Source: a virus
Direction: 5' to 3' (one strand)
Length of the DNA: 29,875 nt
IMG/VR virus record: IMGVR_UViG_3300032134_000012
Coordinates: 1 to 29,875 of that record
Shown: piece after piece, positions 23,323 through 29,599 of the stretch
Numbering within the stretch: position 1 is the first letter of the stretch
Layout: every line of letters starts with the position of its first letter
Position numbers and translations under genes: made by a program
The notes under the pieces: generated by a model
What the model saw: the letters and a program-made list of their open reading frames with translations, nothing else
Databases searched by the model: none
Told to the model about the DNA's origin: nothing

Positions 23323-24227
23323 TATATTATCCCCGCATATTTTTTTGCTATTAATCTTTGATTCCTTTGTATCCTTTTTAATTCTTCAGAAGGACTTAAA
23401 CATTTATACATATTTTTCCTATAATACATAACAAAAGACAACCTTATCCCATCATGAGTTGTTTTTTTTATCTCGCTATTTCCATGATGTTGATGGACAT
23501 CCATTAACAACAAATCATTTTTTGCCAAATTAACGGCAATTCTAAATCTCGGTAAAATTAAATAGACTGGTTCCACGTTTTCTAAATATACAACTAAATT
23601 CCCGAAACCTTCTTCAAAGTCACCGGCATCGGTATGTACGGCTGCTCTATAATTTTTATTAATTGTTATAGTTGTAAAAGCCGTTCCTTCTATAATATAA
23701 TTTGGATGTGTTGCCTTTGCCATCTCAAGTTGTTTTTCATGGCGTTCTGGGACGATATTCTTGAAGGAATTATCCACCGCTTTAAATAATGGCATTGCTT
23801 TTTTAAATTTATTCAAATGTTTTTTTGTAAAGGCCGTTGTTCTGCAAAAATCTAAACGTGCATTTCTATCGAAATAGCCCGCAATTCCACTGTTTATTGA
23901 CAACGGTTGATCTGTTCCCGGCAAGTAAGTAATTGTGGACCTGGATTTTTTTCCAGATGATAACAATGCGTTTTTTCTTTCACCGCCGGAAGCCGGACCG
24001 CGATTCGAAGTTGGTCCCGCCGCGCCAATCATATTTATATAAGCAGTTTTTAAGATTTCTGGTTCTATGTGATTTTTCCTGAAAAACAACAACGGTTGGC
24101 CTGTTGAAGTATAACAATCACAATCAAAATCAATTAGCGTATCAAAGTCGTTTTCGCCAAGAAATGACCCTTCTAATTTTTTTGTTTCTTGTTCGGTTAA
24201 ATGATATTCAGCGATTATTTTTTTCAT
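23322..24227 (-). CDS. TET/JBP-family 2OG-Fe(II) dioxygenase
   Basis: 301 residues. The core motif AAVHTDAGDFEEGFGNLVVY (195 to 214) gives the iron ligands H198 and D200; LLLMDVHQHHGNSEI (239 to 253) supplies the distal His (H245 or H248); IRLSFVMYYRKNM (261 to 273) supplies R262 for 2-oxoglutarate. The upstream TSNRGPASGG (73 to 82) and GIAGYFDRNARLDFCRTTAF (114 to 133) are features of the phage/fungal TET/JBP group rather than AlkB. Such enzymes oxidise the methyl of 5-methylcytosine or thymine in DNA. It is followed by the FkbM gene with a TAATG overlap. An AGGAGAAATAC Shine-Dalgarno precedes the ATG. No C5-methyltransferase was found, so the base is open. Confidence 0.86.
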   Translation of the reverse strand: MKKIIAEYHLTEQETKKLEGSFLGENDFDTLIDFDCDCYTSTGQPLLFFRKNHIEPEILKTAYINMIGAAGPTSNRGPASGGERKNALLSSGKKSRSTITYLPGTDQPLSINSGIAGYFDRNARLDFCRTTAFTKKHLNKFKKAMPLFKAVDNSFKNIVPERHEKQLEMAKATHPNYIIEGTAFTTITINKNYRAAVHTDAGDFEEGFGNLVVYLENVEPVYLILPRFRIAVNLAKNDLLLMDVHQHHGNSEIKKTTHDGIRLSFVMYYRKNMYKCLSPSEELKRIQRNQRLIAKKYAGII

Positions 24228-24429
24228 TGTATTTCTCCTTAATCAAATCGAATAAAAAATCTTGATGGAATTCATAATTGGAAATATCACATAATCTTTC
24301 TAACATTCTTATAAATTCAATTTTTTTATCATCAGCGAAGGCAAGTTGTATATATTCAATTTCAGTCGTTTCCAACACACCATCATTTTCCTTTGGCTTT
24401 ATATCAAACAGTGTCTCCTGTCTAATCAT
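24208..24429 (-). CDS. Small acidic protein between PP-loop and TET/JBP genes
   Basis: 73 residues, helical and acidic (EYIQLAFADDKKIEFIRMLE, then FLFDLIKEKYNEKN). It overlaps the TET/JBP gene by 20 bases. No family recognised; its position suggests an accessory or binding role in the same cassette. Confidence 0.6.
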   Translation of the reverse strand: MIRQETLFDIKPKENDGVLETTEIEYIQLAFADDKKIEFIRMLERLCDISNYEFHQDFLFDLIKEKYNEKNNR

Positions 24430-24437
24430 TTTTTATT

Positions 24438-25274
24438 TCATTCCCCATCGTAACAATCACAAATTAATTCAATACCAGATTCATCAAATAAAGATTCTTG
24501 TTGTTCGTCAGCGTTTATTAAGTCTTTCCAAGCATAATTTCTTCCAAGCCCTTTAATCGATGTCAATTCGGCATTTTCTTCCATCTTTATTGCCCTCTCC
24601 GCTAATTCTGGGAATACTTTTGCAAGTTGCTTTACTTCATTTTTTTTCATTGCCGGACAGAAAAAACAAGCTGATTTTTTTGGTTGTGGCAATCCGTGTT
24701 CTCTAATTTTTTCCACGCACTTATCTCTATCCCACCCCCAATAAACCAAAGGATATTCTGTGTGGCGTTGTTTTGTTTCAAAAAATTTCATTCGGTGAAA
24801 CTCCCCCGCATCAAAACCGACATATTCAGCAATCCTTTGTCCATTTTTAAGTTCGGCTTCAAACCTTTTTTTCTTATATTTCCATTGGGGTCGAAGTTTA
24901 AAATGATCCGAACAACTTTTATATCCATACGCTAACGAAGGAAGATATTTATTTCTAATACAGTTTTCTTCGAGAGTCTCTTTTGGATGTTTTACAAAAA
25001 TAATTTCTGGCATTTCATGTTCAATCAGCCACTTGTTGAATATATCAATAAAAACATAAGTGTCCGGTCTTTCTCCTCCGGTATCGGAGAAAAGAATCAA
25101 ATCCACTTTCAATTCTTTTTCATATAATCCAATAAGCATCGCGGTTGAATTGGTCCCTCCACCGTATGATATGGCTATTGGATCGTTAGACCATTCGGCC
25201 AAATTGATACCTTCTTTTTTTGGTAATTCGTCTGCTTTTTCATCAAGCCATTTCTTTGAATCAAAATTCGTCAT
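24438..25274 (-). CDS. PAPS-reductase-like PP-loop (adenine nucleotide alpha hydrolase) protein
   Basis: 278 residues. The PP-loop AISYGGGTNSTAMLIGLY (34 to 51) and LILFSDTGGERPDTY (59 to 73) are typical of the PAPS reductase/ATP sulfurylase superfamily. Cysteines at 105, 121 (KSCSDHFKLRPQW), 203 and 206 (ACFFCPAMKKNE), and 272 and 274 suggest an iron-sulfur cluster or zinc site as in sulfur-transferring members such as DndC-type proteins. Phage copies are common but not characterised. It could activate a substrate with ATP or transfer sulfur; whether it acts on DNA is unknown. It sits 8 bases from the upstream NinG-like gene. Confidence 0.82.
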   Translation of the reverse strand: MTNFDSKKWLDEKADELPKKEGINLAEWSNDPIAISYGGGTNSTAMLIGLYEKELKVDLILFSDTGGERPDTYVFIDIFNKWLIEHEMPEIIFVKHPKETLEENCIRNKYLPSLAYGYKSCSDHFKLRPQWKYKKKRFEAELKNGQRIAEYVGFDAGEFHRMKFFETKQRHTEYPLVYWGWDRDKCVEKIREHGLPQPKKSACFFCPAMKKNEVKQLAKVFPELAERAIKMEENAELTSIKGLGRNYAWKDLINADEQQESLFDESGIELICDCYDGE

Positions 25275-25282
25275 TTAATAAC

Positions 25283-25648
25283 CTAACAATGTGATTTAAT
25301 TTCATCTAACAATTCTTCAAGATCGAAGTTTTTAAATTTGCGGATTGTCTTGTGCCGCCTTCGTAATGCGTCAAATTTATCCTGTCCGAATTTATCGATG
25401 TACCATTTGAAGTAAGGCCATTGATCGGAGCCATGTGAATAATTACACGGCCAACATTGTGTGTGGCAATTGCCGTCATCGGATATGTCCCACCTGGTTG
25501 AATAGTTTTTCCGTGTGAAGATATGACCATTATTGAGGCGTTCCGTAGTTCCGCATTGAACGCAATATCCGTCCCGGTTTCTGATATATTGTGAAACGGC
25601 TTTATCAAGATTGCGGACTAATGTTTTTCGGGTTGGTTTCTTCGGCAT
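25283..25648 (-). CDS. NinG/Rap-like zinc endonuclease
   Basis: 121 residues. YIRNRDGYCVQCGTTERLNN (C29, C32), GHIFTRKNYSTRWD (H42), then DDGNCHTQCWPCNYSHGSDQ (C65, C68, N69, H72) is the zinc and HNH-like pattern of NinG (lambda Rap), which cuts recombination junctions. It belongs to the recombination genes with the annealing protein and exonuclease. GGAGAAAT lies upstream of the ATG. Confidence 0.82.
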   Translation of the reverse strand: MPKKPTRKTLVRNLDKAVSQYIRNRDGYCVQCGTTERLNNGHIFTRKNYSTRWDISDDGNCHTQCWPCNYSHGSDQWPYFKWYIDKFGQDKFDALRRRHKTIRKFKNFDLEELLDEIKSHC

Positions 25649-25766
25649 ATTTCTCCGATGCTTTTATGTATTCTTTTTTACGCTTTCTTATCTCTGGTTC
25701 TGGCCGTCCATCAATAATTGCATTGATCCAACGGCGATCTAATTCATCTACTTCTTTTTTGTGCAT
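25605..25766 (-). CDS. Small charged helical protein (overlapping gene)
   Basis: 53 residues (MHKKEVDELDRRWINAIIDG...). It fills the 99-base gap between two genes and overlaps each of them (19 and 44 bases) in other frames. The helical, charged sequence (PEPEIRKRKKEYIKASEKYA) looks like a real protein. The Shine-Dalgarno is weak, so coupling from the upstream gene is likely. Confidence 0.55.
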   Translation of the reverse strand: MHKKEVDELDRRWINAIIDGRPEPEIRKRKKEYIKASEKYAEETNPKNISPQS

Positions 25767-26062
25767 TCTGGACACTTCTTTCTTTTTTTACCTATGGTTG
25801 GGAAATCTTCATAGTAATAAAAACTATTCCTTTCTCCGCCAGATATGGGGCGTTGCCAGACCCTTGAACAATCAGTGCAGACAAGCATTAACATATCAAT
25901 ATTCATGTTCCGGGTTGTTTCGGCTTTACTTGAATAAACCTTTGGCAATCCGGTTGTGTTTGTATCGTGTCCCGATGCGATTGCTTCAAGAATCGTTATG
26001 CTATCCCCCTTTCCAACTGTATTTCTTCTATCGGCCTTAAACTTTCGCGACATTCTGGACAT
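25748..26062 (-). CDS. Zinc-ribbon protein, unknown function
   Basis: 104 residues. LMLVCTDCSRVWQRP and KKCPECTKKK give a CxxC...CxxC zinc ribbon. The ATG at 26062 lies within the upstream gene (67-base overlap) but has AAAAAAGGAGTG ten bases before it, which supports it. A later Met (MNIDMLMLV) is an alternative start. Role unknown, perhaps nucleic acid binding. Confidence 0.6.
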   Translation of the reverse strand: MSRMSRKFKADRRNTVGKGDSITILEAIASGHDTNTTGLPKVYSSKAETTRNMNIDMLMLVCTDCSRVWQRPISGGERNSFYYYEDFPTIGKKRKKCPECTKKK

Positions 26063-26781
26063 ACGGCAATCACTCCTTTTTTCGATTTTCGTTTTCCATG
26101 CCCATTAGGACAGGCAATAATTATATCTTCTTTTTTTACAGGCGCATCTTCTGTTTTGCGATAATTGTCGTTCCTTAACCATCTGCGAAATGCGGCGGCA
26201 TAGTTGCTATACCTTTTGTTGTTTGCCAAAAGATAATCCTTAAAATCCTCAAATTCTTTTTTAACATTCCTGTTTTTAAACTGATCATCCTTTTGTAATT
26301 CAACAAGCTGTATTCCGATTGTTAATAATTGAGACTCTTTGCTCTTTTTGTCTTTGTCTTTAACCTTATCCAACTCTTTGATTTTGTCTTTGTCTTTGTC
26401 TTTAGCTCCTTCCAGACTTTTATAAGCCCCTTGTTCAACTTCATTAAGCCCCTTATATAGCTTATATTTTGTTAAAATTTTAATAACAGATAAATGCGCT
26501 CTGTTTGATTTGTTTAATTCTCCATATTGATAAACGATAAATTTCGGAACAAACCACTTGCCAGGTTTGAAGGCAACGATCTTGCGATTAAACGTATTTA
26601 GTATTTCCGATTCATCAAGTTCAACCTCTATTTGAAACGCTGCCAATTCAATATCCACTTCCCATATTCCGGCGTGATCACAGTTGTCCAATAAATAGAA
26701 CCAGAATAATTTCATCTCTGGACTCAATTCGCGGATCCATTTCTTCTTCCATTTGCCGGTATCTGTGAATCGCTTTGCCAC
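25996..26781 (-). CDS. DnaD-like phage replication protein
   Basis: 261 residues from the GTG at 26781, which gives the conserved start MAKRFTDTGKWKKKWIRELS seen in many phage replication proteins; a TTG three codons earlier is possible. Residues 1 to about 105 include FWFYLLDNCDHAGIWEVDIE, a winged-helix-like origin-binding region. A low-complexity linker of KDKDKDK type follows (about 125 to 150), then a helical domain (FEDFKDYLLANNKRYSNYAA) and a zinc ribbon (CPNGH...CPEC). It probably loads the host helicase, as the phage has no polymerase of its own. The origin may be inside or near this gene. Confidence 0.75.
   Translation of the reverse strand: MAKRFTDTGKWKKKWIRELSPEMKLFWFYLLDNCDHAGIWEVDIELAAFQIEVELDESEILNTFNRKIVAFKPGKWFVPKFIVYQYGELNKSNRAHLSVIKILTKYKLYKGLNEVEQGAYKSLEGAKDKDKDKIKELDKVKDKDKKSKESQLLTIGIQLVELQKDDQFKNRNVKKEFEDFKDYLLANNKRYSNYAAAFRRWLRNDNYRKTEDAPVKKEDIIIACPNGHGKRKSKKGVIAVCPECRESLRPIEEIQLERGIA
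26339..26405. repeat. Hexanucleotide repeat encoding a KD linker
   Basis: Repeated tttgtc units (two groups, around 26345..26360 and 26383..26402) encode the KDKDKD linker of the replication protein. Slippage here would change linker length without loss of frame, since the unit is six bases. Confidence 0.7.
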
Positions 26782-26909
26782 TAAATCCAACCGTTAGCAA
26801 TCGCCCGGAAAATTTGGAATAGCATAAACAAAGCGAATAGCTTCATAAATCCGTATATGAACCGATCAAACTGGTTTGCCTGTTTGGGGATGTATCTGTG
26901 ATTCTTCAT
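26781..26909 (-). CDS. Membrane microprotein overlapping two genes
   Basis: 42 residues (MKNHRYIPKQANQFDRFIYG..., then FMKLFALFMLFQIFRAIANG). It has an AAAGAGGAACAC Shine-Dalgarno, the same type used by other early genes here. It overlaps the upstream gene by 44 bases, and its TAG shares a base with the GTG of the replication gene (TAGTG). Contains one membrane helix. Its fit to both borders supports it. Confidence 0.65.
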   Translation of the reverse strand: MKNHRYIPKQANQFDRFIYGFMKLFALFMLFQIFRAIANGWI

Positions 26910-27078
26910 TGTGTTCCTCTTTTGGTTTTTTTTCTTCTACGCTCCAATTCTTTGCTTCATATCGGCGAATAGTTTTAGTGAAATGACCATTGTTAAATTC
27001 AACTTGATCTTCTGGAACGATCATTACTGATGGTCCGCCATTAAACGGTGGGTAAAAATAAAAAATTCTATGCTTCAT
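26866..27078 (-). CDS. Small protein, unknown function
   Basis: 70 residues. It starts with an aromatic strand (MKHRIFYFYPPFNGGPSVMI), followed by a charged Glu/Lys tail. No clear Shine-Dalgarno; a 13-codon frame (MNTTYHKSKPYEA) with its own GAGAG site ends at its ATG and could couple translation. No family recognised. Confidence 0.55.
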   Translation of the reverse strand: MKHRIFYFYPPFNGGPSVMIVPEDQVEFNNGHFTKTIRRYEAKNWSVEEKKPKEEHNEESQIHPQTGKPV

Positions 27079-27108
27079 AAGGCTTGGATTTATGGTATGT
27101 GGTGTTCA

Positions 27109-27297
27109 TTATTGCTCTCTCAATTTATGGTTATCCCTTTTGAATTTACAAGAATCTTTATAAAAAATAGTGTTGCCGCTATCATCCTTTAAAATAATCC
27201 CGGTCTTTGGATCAACGATTGCACCGTTCTTTATATCTTCTATTTCGAGGAATAGGTTCGCAATATTCTTCACGGTGTTATTCAGCTTTTCGATCAT
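27109..27297 (-). CDS. Small protein, unknown function
   Basis: 62 residues: a helix (MIEKLNNTVKNIANLFLEIE) then a beta segment (GAIVDPKTGIILKDDSGNTI). AAAGAGATAAAAG precedes the ATG. It overlaps the upstream gene by 20 bases. No family recognised. Confidence 0.55.
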   Translation of the reverse strand: MIEKLNNTVKNIANLFLEIEDIKNGAIVDPKTGIILKDDSGNTIFYKDSCKFKRDNHKLREQ

Positions 27298-27502
27298 CTT
27301 TTATCTCTTTTTGTGAGTCGCGCCAAACCTTTTCTAATTCGTTTAATAGTCGCCGAAGTTGTGCTACCAATAAATGATTCAGCTTCGGACGATCCCCGAA
27401 AAGTCTCTGTTTGATGCGAATCGTCTTTTTCCATCCCATCAGATTTTGAGCGTTTGCGAATCTTTGAATTAGATCGTACCATTCTTTATTTCTCCAATCC
27501 AT
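27278..27502 (-). CDS. Small basic helical protein
   Basis: 74 residues, basic and helical (EWYDLIQRFANAQNLMGWKK, then LLVAQLRRLLNELEKVWRDS). Its start overlaps the annealing protein gene. A different frame (27294..27482) has a GGAG site upstream but a less protein-like sequence; I prefer this one. Perhaps a recombination accessory protein. Confidence 0.55.
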   Translation of the reverse strand: MDWRNKEWYDLIQRFANAQNLMGWKKTIRIKQRLFGDRPKLNHLLVAQLRRLLNELEKVWRDSQKEIKDDRKAE

Positions 27503-28028
27503 TCGCTTTTTCTATTATTTGAGTAAGCATATCGATTGTTGCCGTTGCGGATTCTTTGGAGTGTCCTTGCGGGTCTGATAGCCATCCTTCAGCTGATATT
27601 CGTTGTGTATCGGTTAGATGATGGGATTTGATTAACTCCCGAATTTTCTTTTCCTGGGGACCGGTCATTAATGGCTTTTGCTTATGGATCGCGTTTTCGA
27701 CTTCATTGGCAGAAGCATATTCATCCCCGCCGCCATATCCGGCAGCACTTAACGCGCGGCCGATCGCCGAAGTTTCTGCGTTCTCTAAAGCACTCGTTTT
27801 ATTAATCTGACTTGAGCCTTCTATTTCGTATGCGTGGCCGGTATAGGTTAAAACAGATTCGCCGGTGATTATTGTTAAAATCGCCTTCATAATTACCACG
27901 CCATTTTCCCAACTAATCAATTCGGTGTTTAGTGAATATTCTTTTTCTTGTTTTCCGAGCAGACCGTTTAGCAGATGTATTCGCTCCGCAACGGTATGGT
28001 ATTCTTTATTGTGTATCATTACAGGCAT
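27486..28028 (-). CDS. Single-strand annealing protein (Rad52/Sak-like)
   Basis: 180 residues. The motif INKTSALENAETSAIGRALS followed by AAGYGGGDEYASANEV (about 75 to 110) is found in phage ssDNA-annealing proteins of the Rad52/Sak/ERF kind; before it, VLTYTGHAYEIEGSS fits the same core. The C-terminal part is helical. It would pair with the exonuclease and NinG-like genes in phage recombination. GGAGGAAAAG lies just before the ATG, inside the end of the 30-codon gene. The subfamily is not decided. Confidence 0.65.
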   Translation of the reverse strand: MPVMIHNKEYHTVAERIHLLNGLLGKQEKEYSLNTELISWENGVVIMKAILTIITGESVLTYTGHAYEIEGSSQINKTSALENAETSAIGRALSAAGYGGGDEYASANEVENAIHKQKPLMTGPQEKKIRELIKSHHLTDTQRISAEGWLSDPQGHSKESATATIDMLTQIIEKANGLEK

Positions 28029-28029
28029 T

Positions 28030-28122
28030 TTACTTTTCCTCCTTTATTACTGAAATAATTCCGACAATTACAACCGCAAAAAATATAATCAATCCAAAGA
28101 AATGGTGATCGCATATATTCAT
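28030..28122 (-). CDS. 30-residue membrane microprotein
   Basis: MNICDHHFFGLIIFFAVVIV followed by GIISVIKEEK. It starts in an ATGA overlap with the upstream gene, has GAGAGGAATTA upstream, and ends with TAA two bases before the next ATG. One membrane helix. Tight packing and the Shine-Dalgarno support translation; function unknown. Confidence 0.65.
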   Translation of the reverse strand: MNICDHHFFGLIIFFAVVIVGIISVIKEEK

Positions 28123-28367
28123 ATTAATTCCTCTCGTTTAAGTTCAACGGCGGTTCGTACATCATCCGTAACCGATACCACCTTTTTATATTTACCATCT
28201 TTCAATGGCGGATAACATTTGTGAGCGTGGTTTACGGTCCACCTATCACCCGCCTTGACAATTTCATCAGCCAATTCATCGATGGAAAACTCCACGACAT
28301 TTTTATCCTTCGTATCGCCGGAAGGTATATTGTATTCGATGATGGCTCTGTATATAACTTTAGCCAA
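28119..28367 (-). CDS. Small alpha/beta protein, unknown function
   Basis: 82 residues, with beta strands (VIYRAIIEYNIP, NVVEFSIDELADEIVKAG) and a C-terminal helix (DVRTAVELKREELI). Overlaps on both sides (8 and 4 bases) show coupling. No family recognised. Confidence 0.6.
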   Translation of the reverse strand: MAKVIYRAIIEYNIPSGDTKDKNVVEFSIDELADEIVKAGDRWTVNHAHKCYPPLKDGKYKKVVSVTDDVRTAVELKREELI

Positions 28368-28557
28368 TTATTTCCTCCGTCACATCCTCGCCGCAATCCT
28401 CACAAACCAAGATTGATTCATCGTTTAGCTTTGTCATTATGACAGTTTTATGCAGGCATACGTATTGATCGTTTTTTAATTCTTCGTAATATTTGTCCGC
28501 TTCGATCCAGTTATTTCGTTCTGCCATTTCTAAAAAATATTCACCTGTTCTGCTCAT
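28360..28557 (-). CDS. Small zinc-ribbon-like protein
   Basis: 65 residues: a helical N-terminal half and C34, H36, C52, C55 (VCLHKTV and VCEDCGED) as a possible zinc site. Coupled to both neighbours by short overlaps. Role unknown. Confidence 0.62.
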   Translation of the reverse strand: MSRTGEYFLEMAERNNWIEADKYYEELKNDQYVCLHKTVIMTKLNDESILVCEDCGEDVTEEIIG

Positions 28558-28850
28558 GATTTAACCTCCGATAGATATGATTCTGCAATTTCATGAAAAT
28601 TGATTTCCTTGATTGCTGAATTACAGACATCAGCAAAGAAACCAGTTTTAATTTTCATTAAATAATCATTCCTACAATCCAAAGCCCAGGATTCTAATTC
28701 CTTAGAAAGATCAGTCTTGGCATTTTCCCGACCATTAACATCTTCCGCCATTTCTATAACCATTTTGTATGATCCCTCATCATTGTCAATCCATAATTTG
28801 AAATTCCAGGTTTCCCAATTCGTCCATCCATTATAGGTTTGATCAGTCAT
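28554..28850 (-). CDS. Conserved phage NGWTNWETW protein
   Basis: 98 residues from ATG 28850 (AGGATA upstream); an earlier in-frame ATG lies at 28874. The start [20 protein letters not shown] is a motif found in many phage genomes (DUF7249-like), always as a small early protein. No activity is established that I can name. Confidence 0.78.
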   Translation of the reverse strand: MTDQTYNGWTNWETWNFKLWIDNDEGSYKMVIEMAEDVNGRENAKTDLSKELESWALDCRNDYLMKIKTGFFADVCNSAIKEINFHEIAESYLSEVKS

Positions 28851-29061
28851 TATCCTGCCCTTCCAATTTTTCAATTAAAGTAAAAAGACTACCATCGTAA
28901 GGATTGCCATTTCCAAGCAGCTGATTAAATCCATATTTCCCGTATGCTTCGTACTGGCCTTCATCATAGGCTTGATCATCCATTGTGCTATCCACTAATT
29001 GGCAGGCTTCCTCAACCAGGTGAACCGCTTGTCGTATTGCGTCTATTTTTTCTTGTTTCAT
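28843..29061 (-). CDS. Small early protein, unknown function
   Basis: 72 residues from ATG 29061 ([20 protein letters not shown]), with AAAGAGGAATAAAA upstream; the frame extends further upstream but through the structured leader. Helical N-terminus, acidic middle ([17 protein letters not shown]). It overlaps the NGWTNWETW gene by 8 bases. Confidence 0.65.
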   Translation of the reverse strand: MKQEKIDAIRQAVHLVEEACQLVDSTMDDQAYDEGQYEAYGKYGFNQLLGNGNPYDGSLFTLIEKLEGQDND

Positions 29062-29064
29062 TGT

Positions 29065-29135
29065 TTTATTCCTCTTTAATGAAACCGCCTTGACCGAAGA
29101 TTCGGCAATAGGCGAGGAATTTGCCCCAAGACGGT
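29065..29135 (-). promoter_or_regulatory. Second structured 5' leader
   Basis: On the transcript, ACCGTCTTG (29135..29127) pairs with CAAGGCGGT (29092..29084): nine pairs with one G-U, which is only a C-A mismatch on the other strand, so the structure favours minus-strand RNA. Inside lies CCGA/TCGG (29094..29105), which competes with GGCAA/TTGCC. The stem ends just before TTCATTAAAGAGGAATAA, nearly the same as in the first leader. Confidence 0.55.
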
Positions 29136-29161
29136 TATATTTTGTTCCTCTTTGCATTGGG

Positions 29162-29482
29162 TTATTTGCCTTCTGCTTTGGCGATTAATTCTTTCGCCAT
29201 ATCTATTGTTTCTGTCGCAACTGGATTAAAGATTGTATGTCCCGCTGCTTCATTAACACGACTGATTTCCGGACGAACCTCTGCGAGAATATCTTTCAAC
29301 AATTCAAGCATTTCGGGTGCTGATGCCATTAGTTTTGCGTTGGATCGTTTTTCTGATTTGGTTGGTTCTTCATTTACCATCGGGTTTTGAGTCTGTGCAA
29401 TAAAAGTATTTAAACTAAATATTGCGAACTCGCCTGTTTTTTCTATTTCAAAGGAAACCCATTCACCTTTTGTGTGTTTCAT
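29162..29482 (-). CDS. MKHTKGEW-type conserved phage protein
   Basis: 106 residues from ATG 29482 (MKHTKGEWVSFEIEKTGEFA), with AAAGAGGAATAATA upstream. The pattern MKHTKGEW ... NAKLMASAPEMLELLKDIL is very common in phages, including the NAKLMAxAPEmLe helix. Function unknown. An in-frame ATG at 29599 would add 39 residues but runs through the leader structure and has no good Shine-Dalgarno. It is the first gene of the early operon. Confidence 0.82.
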   Translation of the reverse strand: MKHTKGEWVSFEIEKTGEFAIFSLNTFIAQTQNPMVNEEPTKSEKRSNAKLMASAPEMLELLKDILAEVRPEISRVNEAAGHTIFNPVATETIDMAKELIAKAEGK

Positions 29483-29506
29483 TTTATTATTCCTCTTTAA
29501 AATGAT

Positions 29507-29597
29507 ACCGGGACAAGAGTCAACGCTTAAATCGACCACAGACGGAAGTCTGTTGTGAGAATGTCCCGGTGAATTGTTTGATTGAATCGATTTAAGC
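29507..29597 (-). promoter_or_regulatory. Pseudoknot-capable 5' leader of the early operon
   Basis: Three perfect pairings on the minus-strand RNA: P1 GCTTAAATCGA (29597..29587) with TCGATTTAAGC (29535..29525); P2 ACCGGGACA (29570..29562) with TGTCCCGGT (29515..29507); P3 ACAGAC-TTCC-GTCTGT (29553..29538). P1 and P2 interleave, giving a pseudoknot with P3 inside. It ends 24 bases before the ATG, with the AAAGAGGAA Shine-Dalgarno just after P2. Riboswitch-like, protein-binding or DNA-operator roles are possible. Confidence 0.6.
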
Positions 29598-29599
29598 AT

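Noticed and set aside
27079-27120. 13-codon frame MNTTYHKSKPYEA
   Set aside because: It could couple translation to the next gene, but is too short to support as a gene; mentioned only in that gene's entry.
27294-27482. Alternative 62-residue frame
   Set aside because: It has a GGAG upstream, but the sequence is Ser/Thr/Arg-rich without pattern, whereas the overlapping frame gives a better helical protein.
29507-29597. HDV-like self-cleaving ribozyme
   Set aside because: The order of pairings resembles the HDV fold, but P1 is 11 A/U-rich pairs instead of about 7, P3 has a 4-base loop, and no clear P1.1 or catalytic C with flanking A residues is seen.
29162-29599. 145-residue version of the MKHTKGEW protein
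   Set aside because: The extra 39 residues are encoded by the structured leader, have no good ribosome site, and the conserved family begins at MKHTKGEW.
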